Shown piece by piece: positions 12,901 through 25,110 of a stretch of DNA of 64,000 nucleotides. The position numbers were made by a program, and so were the translations under genes. Under the pieces are notes generated by a model, which was given only the letters and a program-made list of their open reading frames with translations, had not been told where the DNA came from and made no database searches. Source of the stretch: Glossina fuscipes (lineage: Eukaryota; Arthropoda; Insecta; Diptera; Glossinidae); NCBI RefSeq assembly GCF_014805625.2, contig NW_023998493.1, forward strand, positions 260,321 to 324,320, in the 5' to 3' direction. Position 1 is the stretch's first letter. Each line of letters opens with the position of its first letter.

Positions 12901-15900
12901 GATGAGAAAAAAATTAACGCCAAAATCCATCAAAGCCAGAATGTTTTCGCCGTCCCAACAGTAAGAGCAGAAGAAATGGGTAGCAGACCATCTATAATGG
13001 CGCTAGAAGGTAATAACGAGACATTTTTTTTAAGCTTTGGAAATGGTTGTTTATTTGCTAACCCTAGATGTACAGACGTCGCTGTATTTCAGTAACGTCG
13101 TTATAAGCGACCATATGGTACACATTTTCTTCAAATTGTTTCTCCCTAATCTAAATTATTCCAATATTATGATCTATCCTCTACCGATCTAGGTACAGAC
13201 ATAATCCTATAGTTGCTATAGTTCCTTCCTTGCACGAATCTAGTAATTAAATTCTTGTTTGACCATTTGTCCCTGTTAGATCTGCTGCAGCCGTTTCCAG
13301 AGTACAAGAGCAGACAAAGATACTTGCTCTCACCGCACCATTGGACCCGACTTGACAGAGACACCTAACCTTACACCATTTTTATGTTAGAGAATCTCTA
13401 TTCCTTATAGTTGCGTGATTTTACTTTACGATTAGGCTGTTCCTACCACTAATTAGTCCTGCCACTAATCAACTCTAACGCACATGAATTTTATTGTACG
13501 CAGTTTAGGTTCCAAAAAAAATTGTTCTCCAAAATAGGAAGTTTTCGCTGCCGCGGTAAATTAGAAACGACTATATAAAATGTTAAAAAATATTCAAAAC
13601 AAGCACATGCAAATTTCCTAACCGATAGTTAATTTAAAATCAAGCTTTCCTTTATCATACTTTTTTGTTTAATTTGTTTGAGTTTTCTTTCTCTTCTTAT
13701 AATAAACAAATCCCCTTAGGTTCACGTATATACAGTACTGAGAAAAATATTGATGCTAAGATTAATTAAAGGATATATTTTGCAGTCATTTTTTCCATGA
13801 ACAATTTTTGTTGGGTTTATGTAATTAGAATGTTTGAAATTTTCAATAAATTGTTAGTTAAACTAATTAGTTAAATGAAAAGTAGTGTTTAAACAACTCG
13901 AAAAGATTAAAAGTTGTGTAAAGGTTATTTGTTTGTAACCCTCGGAATAATGGAATGTTTACAAAATTTTCAACGGAAAACTCGCGATTCGTTGTTCGAA
14001 TAGTGCGATTGCTTCATAATTTTTTTTCTTTCTATTCTAGTAGCCTTGTCGTTTCCAGATTCATACGAGAGGGATGTCTGCTATTTTCATAAAACCCTAA
14101 TTTAAGCAGTACGAGAAGATGTCGACGGGAACATTTATTACAGTATATAACTCACGAATCATGTATTTTCAGCTTAAGCGATATTCGATTTTGATCACTT
14201 TAAAGATAGATGTGAAAGAGAGAGAGAGAGATCGTTTTTTTCAAATTTTTATAGTTGGAACACGAAAGAGAAGAAGAAATCTCTCTTAAATTTTCTCATT
14301 ACATTCTGGGTAATACTTTTGACCTGAAAAGTCACTAGGGTTTGTTCACTGTTTTTTATTATTGTGTAAAAGTTTTTAATCAAAAACTCAACTCTTTGTG
14401 TTCGAATACATATCGTATGCGCCGGATATGTCTAACACTCGAGTGGTCTTCACGTTCCGAAACTAAAGGCATAAAAGAAAATACGCTTAAGATATGCGAA
14501 GCTATTCGGCAGCCGGGCTACGAAAGATATTAGCGCTTTATGAAAAATGAGAAGATCTGTTTAGGAAATTTTGTGGATTGATTTGTTTCTTAGCGATTCC
14601 CGATACTTTTTACACAAAATATATAATATCAATTTTTCTATCATATGATTTTATTCAACTTTGTTGCATATGATTACTAAAGCCAGAAATACATTATTTA
14701 TAATATTAGCAAAAGCATATTTTAATTCTCATTAAATTATTAGCTTTTTAAAGGCATATTTTCTCTATCCCACATATATGTGATTTAATTATGTCATTCG
14801 TTTTGCGAAATTTCAAAATATTCTACAAGTATACACATATTATACATACTACTTTTACTTAGGCTACAGGGAAAAAGCTTTTTTGCAACTCTGCTAAAGA
14901 ATTATTAGTCGAATCAGAGGCGGAGCGATCAAAAGTCCTCCAACTGAAGGCTCTAAAACATTTGGCTTATATTAGTAAAGAAGAGGTACTTAAGATATGA
15001 GCAAAGTGAGAATGCCTCAATTTATGGGTTTCGCTTGCCTTTGCCTGGCAAATTTTGCAGGCACCTAAAGCCTAATTATGGGCTGGCGCATGTAACTTTT
15101 GTCAGCCCGTAGAGCATTTAAAGTTTATCAGAAATGCTTTTTTGAGTTAATTCGAAATGTTTTTTGTTCCTGTGGAACAAATTGGAAACCCAATGAATTC
15201 CCGTAGGGTTAGCCAAAATGAAATGAAACCAAAACTCGGTGAATATTTGCTCGTTTTTGACAAAAATTTATATTTGCTAAATTAAAAGCGAACTTATTCT
15301 CTACTCAAATTAAAATTAATGTGAAAGCGTAAATAGAATGGCGCCCATTAAATAATTTCGTTGTTATTTTCATTAAATGCATAAGATGTAGGAGAAGAAA
15401 CAAATCATAATAGTGTGTGGGTAGGTGTTTGACGTTCGTATTTTAACGCTTCATAACATATCTGATCGTTCTTCAGTATTGTTTATGTAGCCGAGTTGAT
15501 TATCACTTATTTATATAGCAGTTGCTGCTTAATGGTAGCCGGCCCATCCGATCACATTCAGCAGCAGAGAAGATGTGTTCAAACTGTGTAAACATATAGT
15601 AATCATTTAAGCTTAGTATTAACAAGAATGTCAATTACATAGTCCTCAGAGTTCACATTTTGAAGGTAATTATTAACTTATGCATGCTTGCATGTATTGT
15701 GATCATTTTTTCGCATGAAAAAGACGTTTATTGGGAAAAGTTGGTACAATATTTTTTCCCATATCTTTGCAACGCGCTTCTTCAGCATTCCGAATACGTG
15801 TGCCAGTCAAGCCATACTGCACCTGTAACCTTGGCAACTCTTACAGCATGAGATGACTTTGCGTCTTTTAACCGCTATTGCTGGCCTTTGTTACAACAAT

Positions 15901-15915
15901 AAATTGTTCAATTTA
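9966..15915. other. Intronic stretch with one dispersed repeat copy
   Basis: Holds a family-2 copy (about 10880-11705), homopolymer tracts (poly-T at about 11747-11763) and a GA microsatellite at 14216-14230. Open frames at 12032-12316 and 13167-13364 show no family resemblance and no codon-level signs of selection I can judge by eye. Nothing else recognised. Confidence 0.5.
10880..11705 (+). repeat. Dispersed repeat family 2 copy
   Basis: Shares TTCGCTTGATACAATT with 17427, a TTAGACCTTGTTGGCGTCCA block that parallels TTAAACTTTGTTGGCATGGA at 16.73 kb, and ends with GTATAATAAAAGTTAGG and ACTGCAAGTGTCGTAGAGTG, matching the CTGCAAGTGTTGTAGGGTAT end at 17.19 kb. Confidence 0.6.
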
Positions 15916-15918
15916 TTC

Positions 15919-16330
15919 AATTGTACTGATCCTGCCATACCAGGGGCAGCGAAACTTTGTGGCCATGAATATTCCCCTTCGGTGTCGATGTCGATGCTTC
16001 TTCTGGACTAACTTGGGATTGTCGTAATGTACCCATATTTCATCGCCAGTCATAATACGTCATAGAAAACCCTCCCTTTTTTGCCTGGCAAGCAATGAGG
16101 CCGCAGTGTTGGCAACGTTGTTGGTTACAAGTGAACTAGTGAATTGACGATAGCCAGTTTTCCTCCATTTGGATCTTACCCATTGCATATAAGCATCTAG
16201 AAACGGTTGATCGATCAACTTGTAAGTTGTTGGAAAGTTCTTTGAGAGTTTGAGCTGCGTTTTCGTCCACTAAGTTTTGCAGTTCATTGTTCTCAAGCTT
16301 TTTGGGTTCTCCAGGCAGTTATTTTTCATG
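15919..16330 (-). pseudogene. mariner transposase relic (irritans/mellifera-like)
   Basis: Minus-strand reading with frameshifts gives, in order: LENNELQNLVDENAAQTLKE, LSNNLQVDRSTVSRCLYAMG, KIQMEENW, a gap, LLARQKREGF, then IMTGDEIWVHYDNPK with the first catalytic Asp (TGDE). It ends in STSTPKGNIHGHKVSL and WQDQ, which correspond to the family's S-T-S-x-x-x-x-N-x-x-G-K and WWD blocks. The second and third catalytic Asp regions are absent. It is the middle part of a dead mariner; ends were not found. Confidence 0.82.
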
Positions 16331-16714
16331 GACATCAAAACTGCCGCCGACTAAAGCCGACAATTGGGATAGGATGGAGCAGCATCACCATAAGAATTTA
16401 GATAAAATGTTTACCAATAATAGATATTTGTGACTATATTAATTATTCAATCGATCAGCCAGCGTTATGTGGAATACGTTTACGGACTACACAAGCGCGG
16501 CTCGAAGAAGTAAGAATATTATAGCCGGGCAAGACTGATCATTAGATACTTTACACCACTTGGCTACTTCGCTTACACACCAAAAATTATTTTCATGTAA
16601 ATGCATAGTCTTCATCAAGGCACTCATATCGGAGGATATTCAGCCGTCAATGTAGTCTAAATTGAGAAAATTTAATTGACTTAACAAAGCTATTAGTATT
16701 TTCTAATTACTTTC

Positions 16715-17215
16715 ATCATAACTAACCAAAGATTAAACTTTGTTGGCATGGAGGGGTTCGCTTTCACGAGAGCCGTAATATATATTGCGGTCTAAAAAAT
16801 AGATCTATGTGATCTAAATTTCCTACGGTTGATTTAATAAGAACAATTTTCATCATAAAATATTAAAAATTATATCTTTTTGGCATATAAAAATCCTTGT
16901 ATGAGGTACGACTCGATAGTATGGATCTACGTGGACCAAAATCAGTAATTGTTACGTTAAATTAGTGTTACGAATGAATATTCATGACTTTTATCTTGCA
17001 AAAGTTCCGTTTCCGTAGGAACGGGTACATGGCTTGTGTTGACCATAAGAATACATGGGCAGACAGATAGACGGACAGGCAAGCTTAGATCGATTCAGAT
17101 AATGGTTCTGGAAACGGTATAACAAAAGGAGGGTCTATCTTAAGCCTTTGTAGGTGTTACCAATACCCGCACAAACTTAATATGAACTGCACTGCAAGTG
17201 TTGTAGGGTATACAA
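16715..17215 (+). repeat. Dispersed repeat family 2 copy (good reference copy)
   Basis: The start block is TTAAACTTTGTTGGCATGGA. The tail holds GACAGATAGACGGACAGGCA, AGCTTAGATCGATTCAGATA, TATAACAAAAGGAGGGTCTA and CCGCACAAACTTAATATGAA, and it ends TGTTGTAGGGTATAC. The tail is the most conserved portion and identifies the other copies in this window. Confidence 0.65.
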
Positions 17216-17219
17216 ATTT

Positions 17220-19485
17220 ATATATTGTTTTAGTCCCATTGAACTTTGCTCCTTAGCATTGTAGCTGAACGCATTCAATTCAGTTTTGTTCTAGTGTCTG
17301 CAAATTAATAAAATATATCTGCAGCAAATGAGTCGACTTCGAACGGCTTTGGGGCGTAAATATATGAAGTGACGGTAAAAGTGAAATTTTTGATATTAAA
17401 AACTTTTCAAACATTTTACGGAGTTTCGCTTGATACAATTACACATTTCCTTAGGCAAAATTCTTAGTGACTATTTAACATTCTTTGTGTACTCGTATTT
17501 AAATGTCGCAAGTGTCTGAGCAACAATTTGTAACGTAGAGATTGAATAATTTCGCGCATCGCTAAGATGAAACACGGACTTACAAACAAAGTTTAGTCTG
17601 CTTAAACTACATATTATTTGGCATAAATATGTACATGTATAGGCTTTAAAAAGAACCAACGCAGAGTTCGTACTACTCCATCGTCTATATGTAGTTCAAT
17701 TAGCATATGCTCTTAACTGGCGACTCGTTTGCTTCCCCTTTGTCAAATCCTCTAATATTTATCACATTTTGATACTTAAAAATAAAGTCGTTCATCATCA
17801 ACGCGAAAGCAATTATACATTATTTTGCAATAAAAAATTGGTTACAGCAACAAGCTAAAGAGTCATCAATTCCGAATTGAGGTACTAACGTAGTTGCGCT
17901 TAAAAAAAATGGCGATTTTTATCTTTCTATCTCCGTTAACGCGGCCATAAACACCTTAAATGAACACTGACCATATCGCTGACAAGAATATGCTCACATA
18001 AACCTTATTACATAATAAAAAAAAGTAAAACATTACACAACTGTTTAAATAACAGAAGTAGAAACAGACAGTTTGGCGTAGCGGAAGCTTCCTCTCTCTC
18101 TCTCTGCAGAGCAAAAGCATGAGTGTAAAAAACAAGAAAAAAAAAACATAAAAATAATGAAAATAATAACAAAAATAATAATAAAAAAAATTTCATATAC
18201 TTTGCCTGCAAGTGTATTATTATGAACGTCGTGTGGCCCATAATATAATACAAAAACAACAATAGCTAATCAACTATATAGTATAGTGTTGCATGTAAAC
18301 AATAAAAATGCATATTTTTTTTATTTTATAGTTGTCATGATATCGTTCACGTTTTTTTTAAAAACCTACTCACTATACCTACATGCATACATTGTTTGCG
18401 CGTAACTATGCGTAAAAAGCCATTAAATGTATGTTAAAATAATTATGCAAAAAAGCAAAAGAAAGCAAAAAAACAATAACTAATAGCAAGTGCATTATAT
18501 TGCACTGCATTATATTTGTTATCTGAGTGTATACCTAAGTGAATGGCTCCGTATGCTTGTCTATATGTATCAAACAATATTATCCTATTAAATGCATATT
18601 TTTACTTAAACATATTTACATACCACAGAAAAATCAACGCAATTGTCTTCAAGAGATAAGCATACTTAAGTCGCGATATACTATTTCTATATTCGTGTTA
18701 TACTTAGTTACTCTAACGTTTGCGACACATAAAAGTAAACAAAATCCTTCTTTTTTTACACGGTTTACAGTGTCCTCTTATTTACTGCCAAAATCGAAGT
18801 CTAACATAAACAAATGGAATGAAACCATGCAAAAGAAACAATGAAATTGACTTCACTTAATAGAAAAGAGTGAAAAGCTTTTTAAAAATAAAACCTTAGT
18901 AACTTTCTATCTTTAATTTAGGCGAAAGAAGGAAAATATTAGTTCAAATGAAAACTCTTTGACTGAACTGGTTTTTTTTTTTAAAGTAAATTGAAGGCAT
19001 TCTGCAGACAACTACACAGGCAGGGCGGCTAATAAAGATGACAAACAGTCAACTCTACTATTTACGCTCATCCGGAGTGTATTAATATATGTGTACATAA
19101 AGCTCATTAAGAGCGGTATTTTGAAATATATTTTTTGTTTGCTTCCTTCCAGATGTGAAACTATCTAGTACAACTTGCTGTTTCATCATGCGACGACTCA
19201 TGTTTACCGAAGGTTATAAAATCATTAAAAAATTTTACTAAAGCGGCAGTCCAGAGCATCTACTGTACGTACACAAATATTTGTCAAATGGGCGTCAAAA
19301 CTTCCGGCTGCTTGATATACAGTGATGTTCGTACTCTCTTTAAACAATGAAATCCGATATTTTAGACAAATTTTCAACGATGTCGCAAATACACGAATAG
19401 GCAGACATGAACAAAAGGCAGTAACTCTTTCACAAAAACAAATTTATTCTTAAAGTAATTCCATCAAAAAATATCTATCTACACT
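17220..19485. other. Intronic stretch, nothing recognised
   Basis: AT-rich, with A-rich runs (18120-18190) and a CT microsatellite at about 18090-18106. Open frames at 18008-18262 and 18539-18844 are low complexity or lack any family resemblance. Confidence 0.5.
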
Positions 19486-19486
19486 C

Positions 19487-20060
19487 TTGGCGATACCAAA
19501 CGGCCGAAGGAATTTGAAATGCATATCATGCCCTCCATTTGCCTCTCCTTTGCGCCAATACATGGCACTAAACTGTTTGTGTATTATGTTGCCCTCTTAT
19601 TATCATATTGATAATCACGTCTTGAAAGATTCTGTCTGTAATTACAAAGACGTAGGATTTGTTCTCGACTTAGAACCCAAGTTTAATATTCATAGCGCTT
19701 GTATACGTCTTTATTTAGACCAACTCTTGACAATGCATCGGTAGCTTAGCTTCCTAATTATAGATGCTATGTTGGTTTCCTGGAGTCTTATCAACGGAAC
19801 TTCTTGTCCAAACAAACACTTTGCGCAGTTCGAGATGGGAACCTGCCCTACCTCTTCCACTCTCTAATAATAGATTGAAGCTCATTGATGCACTTACCCT
19901 TGAAAAAAGGCGTAAAATGTTAGGTGTAACGTTCGTCTTTAAAATAATACAAGTAGAAGTCTATTTGCCGGCTTTATTAGAACGTATTGACATTCATTCT
20001 AGTCCCCAGTACATGTACACACATTTTGTGCTCTTTCCTGCTACCATAATGCCGAACTAA
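19487..20060 (+). pseudogene. Non-LTR retrotransposon reverse transcriptase C-terminal relic
   Basis: The plus-strand frame contains IDNHVLKDSVCNYKDVGFVL followed by DLEPKFNIHS, the post-catalytic 'K-D-L-G-F/V-x-x-D-x-x-L-x-F-x-x-H' motif of insect non-LTR elements. After a stop and a frame change it continues RLKLIDALTLEKRRKMLGVT and FVFKIIQVEVYLPALLERI, the region near the end of ORF2. The relic at 53.3-55.1 kb has the parallel ends SLVRPMLENASF and FLIKLIDGTIASPTLLSEM. It is a 5'-truncated, broken copy; no tail or target duplication was identified. Confidence 0.72.
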
Positions 20061-21436
20061 TTAATGTTGCTCAATCCGTTTTTTTTTCATTTTTCTATTT
20101 TGTCCGTTAATAAGGATAAAAGCATTACATTGCTTAGTCAACTACTACAAATTGTCGAATTTTGTACACATACATTGTACATTGGATCTTAAAAATTGTT
20201 TTTGCATGTGCTTTTTTTCACACACTGTATCTGAATTTAGTACCTAATTGAATTCTGGTGTATATTATAAGCTGATCTTCTTCTTTACTTTTCTTTTATC
20301 TTTACTACAATTAAGTTATTTTTTAGCTTTCATTTAGGTACTGACTTGTGAGTGTGTGAAGTTTGGAAAATAACTAAATCGATTCAAGCGTCTTCTTGTA
20401 ATTATCTAAAAAGAATATATGAAAAAGGTTGGGCAAGGGGGAGAATGTAAATAGTTTACATAATTAAGTGAAAAGTGCTGTCAAACTCTACCTACGCGTA
20501 CGCGATGGAGGCGTCGTTTATAGTTGGTGCGTGGGCTGAAAGCATTATTTAAGTTATGAAATCGGGTAACAAAGGAATCGTTTTCTTCGTATAATAAAAG
20601 GTCGCCGTTTTTGAAAATATTTCTGCGCCGTCGTCGTGAGATCAGAATGCATAAGATACGAATAATCGAAAGAGTACTGATCTATCTATAGTTATCTAGA
20701 AAAAAGTTCCTACTCATAAAAAGTGCACTTCCACTTCTTTGTGTTGGGAAAAAATGCTGCATAAATCCAGCTTCAATTTCCAAATGCTTCGAAAAATTCC
20801 AAGCAATTTATATAGAACGAGCAACCACAATCAACATGGTACAGGCCATATTAAGTTTTCGCCGATAGATATACGGAAAACCCAGAAAGACTTAAGATAG
20901 ATCTATAGTTAATTAAATCGATCGATGCAGAATTATTTTCCAAATCTACTTAAGCATCTATGTTTGTCAGTCTATTCATAGCCTGCCGATGCACTTTTAT
21001 ATTGCAAGTTTTGATATATTTGATGAAATGGTAAAAGCTATTGAAAGTGGGTTACATCGGGCCAATTTGGCAGTTTAATCATTTTTCGGCAAAATTCACG
21101 AGGTAATAATATTTAGACATCGTAAATTGGTGCGAAACAATAGAGTGGAACCAGCTCATTTTTTTGAATCTCCTTCTTTACAACTATTATTACGATAAGT
21201 AATCCTTTAAATAGCGCAAGGGTCTAATTTTTAATATTTTATAATAAAAAGTAATTTATAGGAATAGTTGGACATAAAAATAAACTGCAGTATATTTTTT
21301 TGGATGAAACCCTATATTAGAGGCTCCCATGCAAAGCATGCCTTTGTATTACAATTTTTAGTAACTTACAACGAAAATAGGTGAAAACATTCCACCTCTA
21401 CATCGATTCGCGTTTAAGGTGCTTTTCTTTCTTACG
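20061..21436. other. Intronic stretch, nothing recognised
   Basis: No family resemblance, element ends or RNA structure noted. Confidence 0.5.
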
Positions 21437-21444
21437 GTTTACAT

Positions 21445-21791
21445 CAAGCATGGGCAACCGCCGGCCTGTACGCCCCATCTGACTCGTGATGTCGTCGAAT
21501 CATGGCCCGCTAAGCTTAAAACTTGAAATAATTCAATTTGCTCGCACATAGCAGTGCTGCAAAGGGGTTGTGTTTGTGTTCTCTGTCGGCTCAGGTGTAT
21601 AGCTATCAAGTTTGAAAGGTGTTCAAGCGTTTCTTTTTTTTCTCATTGGCCATAAAATGAGCGCATCAAAAAAAGGAAAATTGGCGAAGAAGTGTCACAC
21701 TTTTAATAACAATTGAACATTGTTCACGGCACAGCCGTGATATGAAAATTTAAGTTTTATCCAATTTATTGAAGAAAGTTGCCCACCCGTG
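21445..21791 (+). mobile_element. hAT element, internally deleted, with 8-bp target duplication
   Basis: The left end is CAAGCATGGGCAAC and the right end, reverse-complemented, is CACGGGTGGGCAAC: a 14-bp terminal inverted repeat with three mismatches, of the CAGGGGTGGGCAAC type used by Buster/Charlie-like hAT elements. It is flanked by GTTTACAT (21437-21444) and GCTTACAT (21792-21799), an 8-bp duplication with one mismatch, as hAT integration predicts. Inside, an ATG at 21657 opens MSASKKGKLAKKCHTFNNN and then a stop; this resembles the first residues of the GTF2IRD2/ZBED5-like hAT transposases (M-x-x-K-K-R-K-x-x-x-x-C-R-x-F-x-x-x-W). The rest of the transposase is missing, so the 347-bp copy is non-autonomous. 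Confidence 0.8.
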
Positions 21792-21799
21792 GCTTACAT

Positions 21800-22740
21800 G
21801 GAAGGTATGTTTTTCATTGAAACAAGCAATAATTTTTGATATTTTATGACAAAAATAAAAGAAGAATAGTATGAGGCGAGTTAGTGCACTGTTAAGTATT
21901 GAGTCTCTACTAAAATTTGAATTATTTCACACATAGAACTTTGCAACGCACACTAGAACTAGAAACGCACAGAGAAGGCGTTTTAGAATACATATAGCAT
22001 CCCTCATATTTGAAGTGGGGGAAGGTTTGGTTTTCGTTCTTGGTTAGGACTTGAGATAACTTGAAAATTGAGATAAATAGCGCTTGTATTCATTCTTGAA
22101 TTCTACAGATGCACCGAATTGAAAGAAAATAAATGGCCAACTGTTGCAAATCAACTTTTATGGAAAGGTGTTACAAGCTAAATATAGCCAGAAAAGAGGC
22201 CAATCTGTCAGCGCGTCTCAACGACTCTCAAGGCAGGTTATTTTGCTGGATGAGAAATTTTTTGCGGCACATGATCGATATTTTCTGGAAGAGAAAATGC
22301 TTCAATTTGAATGAAACGATTAATGAATGAACATGGAAATCAATTGTGTGGTTCTTGTGACTTCCGTCTCTCGCGCTTGAGCCAATTTCATTTAGCAAAC
22401 CGCATGCCTGCCGTAAGAGAAAACTAGTAAAACGAATAAAGTGGAAAAACCCCGAGTCCTAATAATCTAAGGACTCTGCATTACTTAATCCATAAAATGT
22501 TAGTAATAAATTTCTCTCTTTTTCTTGCGTAAATGAGTACTCAGGCAGGTCCATGTTCACCCAACGCTGTGCTTTCTATTTTCTTACACGATATTTTTCA
22601 AAAAGTTTTTCTTAAACCCGACAACATTTAAAATTCCGCTCACGTTATTCATTTCTTTTTTCATTTTTGTCTCTTCCCCTTGCACAACCATGGGAAATGC
22701 TTTAATAGTTTGTTAGAAGAAATTAGGTTAACATTTATAA
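21800..22740. other. Intronic stretch, nothing recognised
   Basis: Contains an open frame at 22133-22330 without family resemblance. No element ends found. Confidence 0.45.
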
Positions 22741-22744
22741 CGAT

Positions 22745-23535
22745 TAAGAAAATTATATTCGGTTGTGACCGAATCTTTTATACCCATCATCTTTATTCTA
22801 AAAAACACAAAAAAAGTAAAGGGACTAAATTTTCACCCCCTGTAATATGGAGCGAACGCGACTGATGGTTTTTATTTTCAAAATAAAAGTCACTTCCGAA
22901 TTCTTATGCAAGTTTGTAGGCGATATATCTTTTTCGCTAATTGGAAAATCTTTACCACACATTTGAGCGGAGGGACATATGTATAAATGTGCAGACGTAC
23001 ATGCTTAAGCGCATTCTAAATTTGAAACCGTCTAAAAATTTATGTACCTTATGGAGTTCTTGAAGATTGCTTCTAGGCTTCTATAAAAGTATTGAAAAAA
23101 AAGTTAAACTTTCATACCCTATAATATTGGGTAGACGTTATCAATTCTTCTAATTTTTGGACATGCTGTGCAGCATTGTCCATAGACTAGGCGTTCACAT
23201 TTTTGTACATTCGTCTGCTATAGTTTATGAGTAATGAACAAAAAACCAACTCTTCATTCCTTTCAAAAACCAGAGATGTTCCCAGTATAGGTGTTACTGT
23301 AGGCGTGTCTCACGACTGAATTTTACGCTTTTTAATATCAACCTGCGTGCAGGAACTTCCAATGCTTTCGCCAAATTTTAAGTCGACAGCTTCATTTTTG
23401 CGGTCAGGAGAACAGACACTACATAGATGGACAAACAGACGCATGGCTACGCTTAAATCGATTCAGAATTTGATCAAGAATATATATACTTTGTGGGTCT
23501 ACTGAAACTTAAATCTGGGCATTGGGAACGTCTTG
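22745..23535 (+). repeat. Dispersed repeat family 1 copy (near full length)
   Basis: Starts ATATTCGGTTGTGACCGAAT, then CTTTTATACCCATCATCTTT. Internal landmarks: TTCGTCTGCTATAGTTTATG, CCTGCGTGCAGGAACTTCCA, TCGACAGCTTCATTTTTGCG, and a tail GACAAACAGACGCATGGC, CTTAAATCGATTCAGAATTT, ATATATACTTTGTGG. The same landmarks recur in the same order at about 32.4, 45.6, 51.0 and 55.8 kb. No protein is encoded. Confidence 0.7.
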
Positions 23536-24510
23536 AGAAGATAACCATTCGATGATGTATTTTCTTGGTTTTGACGAAACTCTTTGTACTATCGGGTTTG
23601 CAGAACATGAGGAGAAAGAAATAGTAAAACAGAGGATTTTTATTACCCCCTTCCAGTTCAAAGCAATACATTAGAATTGAAAAATTTTTAATTATGTGTG
23701 AATGTTTTAGTGGATCAATCTTAACACTTTGTTTACCCACTTTCACGTAAATATCAGGAAATTTTAATTTTTTTAGCAATAGTCGATATGCACGTAAGTG
23801 GAACGAGCTCATTAAGTTACACTTATTTGGCTTCAAAGGATTTGATTTTCAATTGGATTTGTGATCGAGATTTTTTATGTCAAGTGTCATTCGTTCTGCA
23901 TTATTTTTTGTTATGGCTGCGCTAGCAGTAGACTGAGACTGAGAAATTGAGAAGTGATATGAAAGGTACTTAATGTTAAGCCGCCGCCGAATCTTATGAT
24001 AATCGGATAAACTAAATATTTTGCCGAGTTTCTGGATTTTAGGAACATTACGTATGGAAGGACAAAAGTTTAATGTGCGTTTATAAATAAATAGTTAAAA
24101 TAATATTCATTTATAATTATTTTTAATGAACGAAATATACCTGCGTAATATATTTATATACGACAATATGCTGTTCTCATTTGTTAATTGCCACATGTTC
24201 TTCTATTTGTGAAATTTTTATTTAATTCTCTGACGACATATCTCGCTTTGTTCTTTTTGCATCGTTTCACAAAATGCTATTATTAAACACATAACTAAAG
24301 CTCAATGATTTGAATTTGCTTTGAATTATTTGTTATGATCTTTATCACGTATATTACAAATGGGCAAAATATTGTGCAAATATTGCGCATACGGAAGGGT
24401 AAAGAAAGATCAATTTTATCATCCCGTTCGCAACTTTCAGAAAAATATCCTAGTGGGTATGAATTCTCAACAAGCACGCATTCGTCTACGCGTTCGTGTA
24501 TACATTTATG

Positions 24511-24542
24511 ATTTATTTATTATTATTATTATTATTATTAAT
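24511..24542. repeat. ATT microsatellite
   Basis: About ten ATT/ATTT units, directly next to a tRNA-like SINE; it may derive from the SINE's tail. Confidence 0.85.
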
Positions 24543-24598
24543 TTCGCCAGAGAAATAAATTCTAAGACTAAACTCTTAAAGCACTAGCATCTAAGGCT

Positions 24599-24687
24599 CT
24601 CGGCTTTTATTAAAAACTCTACCGCACTTGAGATTCGAACCCACGACCATTGAGTTGCTAGTCGAGATTCCTCGCCTTCGGCTTATG
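24599..24687 (-). repeat. tRNA-like SINE fragment, copy 1
   Basis: On the minus strand: GACTAGCAACTCAATGGTCG, then TGGGTTCGAATCTCAAGTGC. GGTTCGAATC is a perfect polymerase III B-box (T-loop). A second copy at 34461-34557 has the same string with mutations. There is no complete cloverleaf here, so this is not a functional tRNA gene. The adjacent ATT-rich stretches would suit a SINE tail. Confidence 0.6.
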
Positions 24688-24689
24688 AT

Positions 24690-25110
24690 TTATTTATTAT
24701 TTATGAACTCGTCAGGATATAAACACTCGTATACCCATTCGTTTAACCAGCGATTGCCCATTGAACGGATAAACCGATTGATACGTGAACGCATTGATAG
24801 ATGGCTCGATCCTCTTTCAACTATCAGTCTGTTCGTCTCTCCGCACATTTCTAACTGTGATTGTGTAACCTAATTTATCGGTTTATTCATCCACCAATAC
24901 GCCACTTGACACTTCCATCCACCTAATCATCTTTATATCCAGCCCTTCCATTTGTCTGCCGTTTACCTATAAGTCTATTTGTCTATTTTTACATCCAAAA
25001 ATCATTCTCTTCACAAGTTCATCTACGTGGCAGTATATGTTTTACCTCTGTAAGTGTAGCTCACTCATCCGTCTAAGAGTGTGCCTGTATGTATATTTAT
25101 CGTTCCAAGG
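24690..25110. repeat. Decayed 4-bp-based minisatellite (CATC/GTCT-like, plus strand)
   Basis: For about 400 bp the plus strand is a succession of imperfect four-base words (CATC, CGTC, TCTG, GATT): for example ATCTTTATATCCAGCCCTTC, CATTTGTCTGCCGTTTACC and TATTTGTCTATTTTTACATC. It is the opposite-strand counterpart of the GACA/GACG-rich stretch at 36900-37470. No coding sense. Confidence 0.5.

Noticed and set aside
23474..23836. 120-codon minus-strand open frame as a gene
   Set aside because: It begins in the tail of a family-1 repeat copy; no splice context and no recognised domain.
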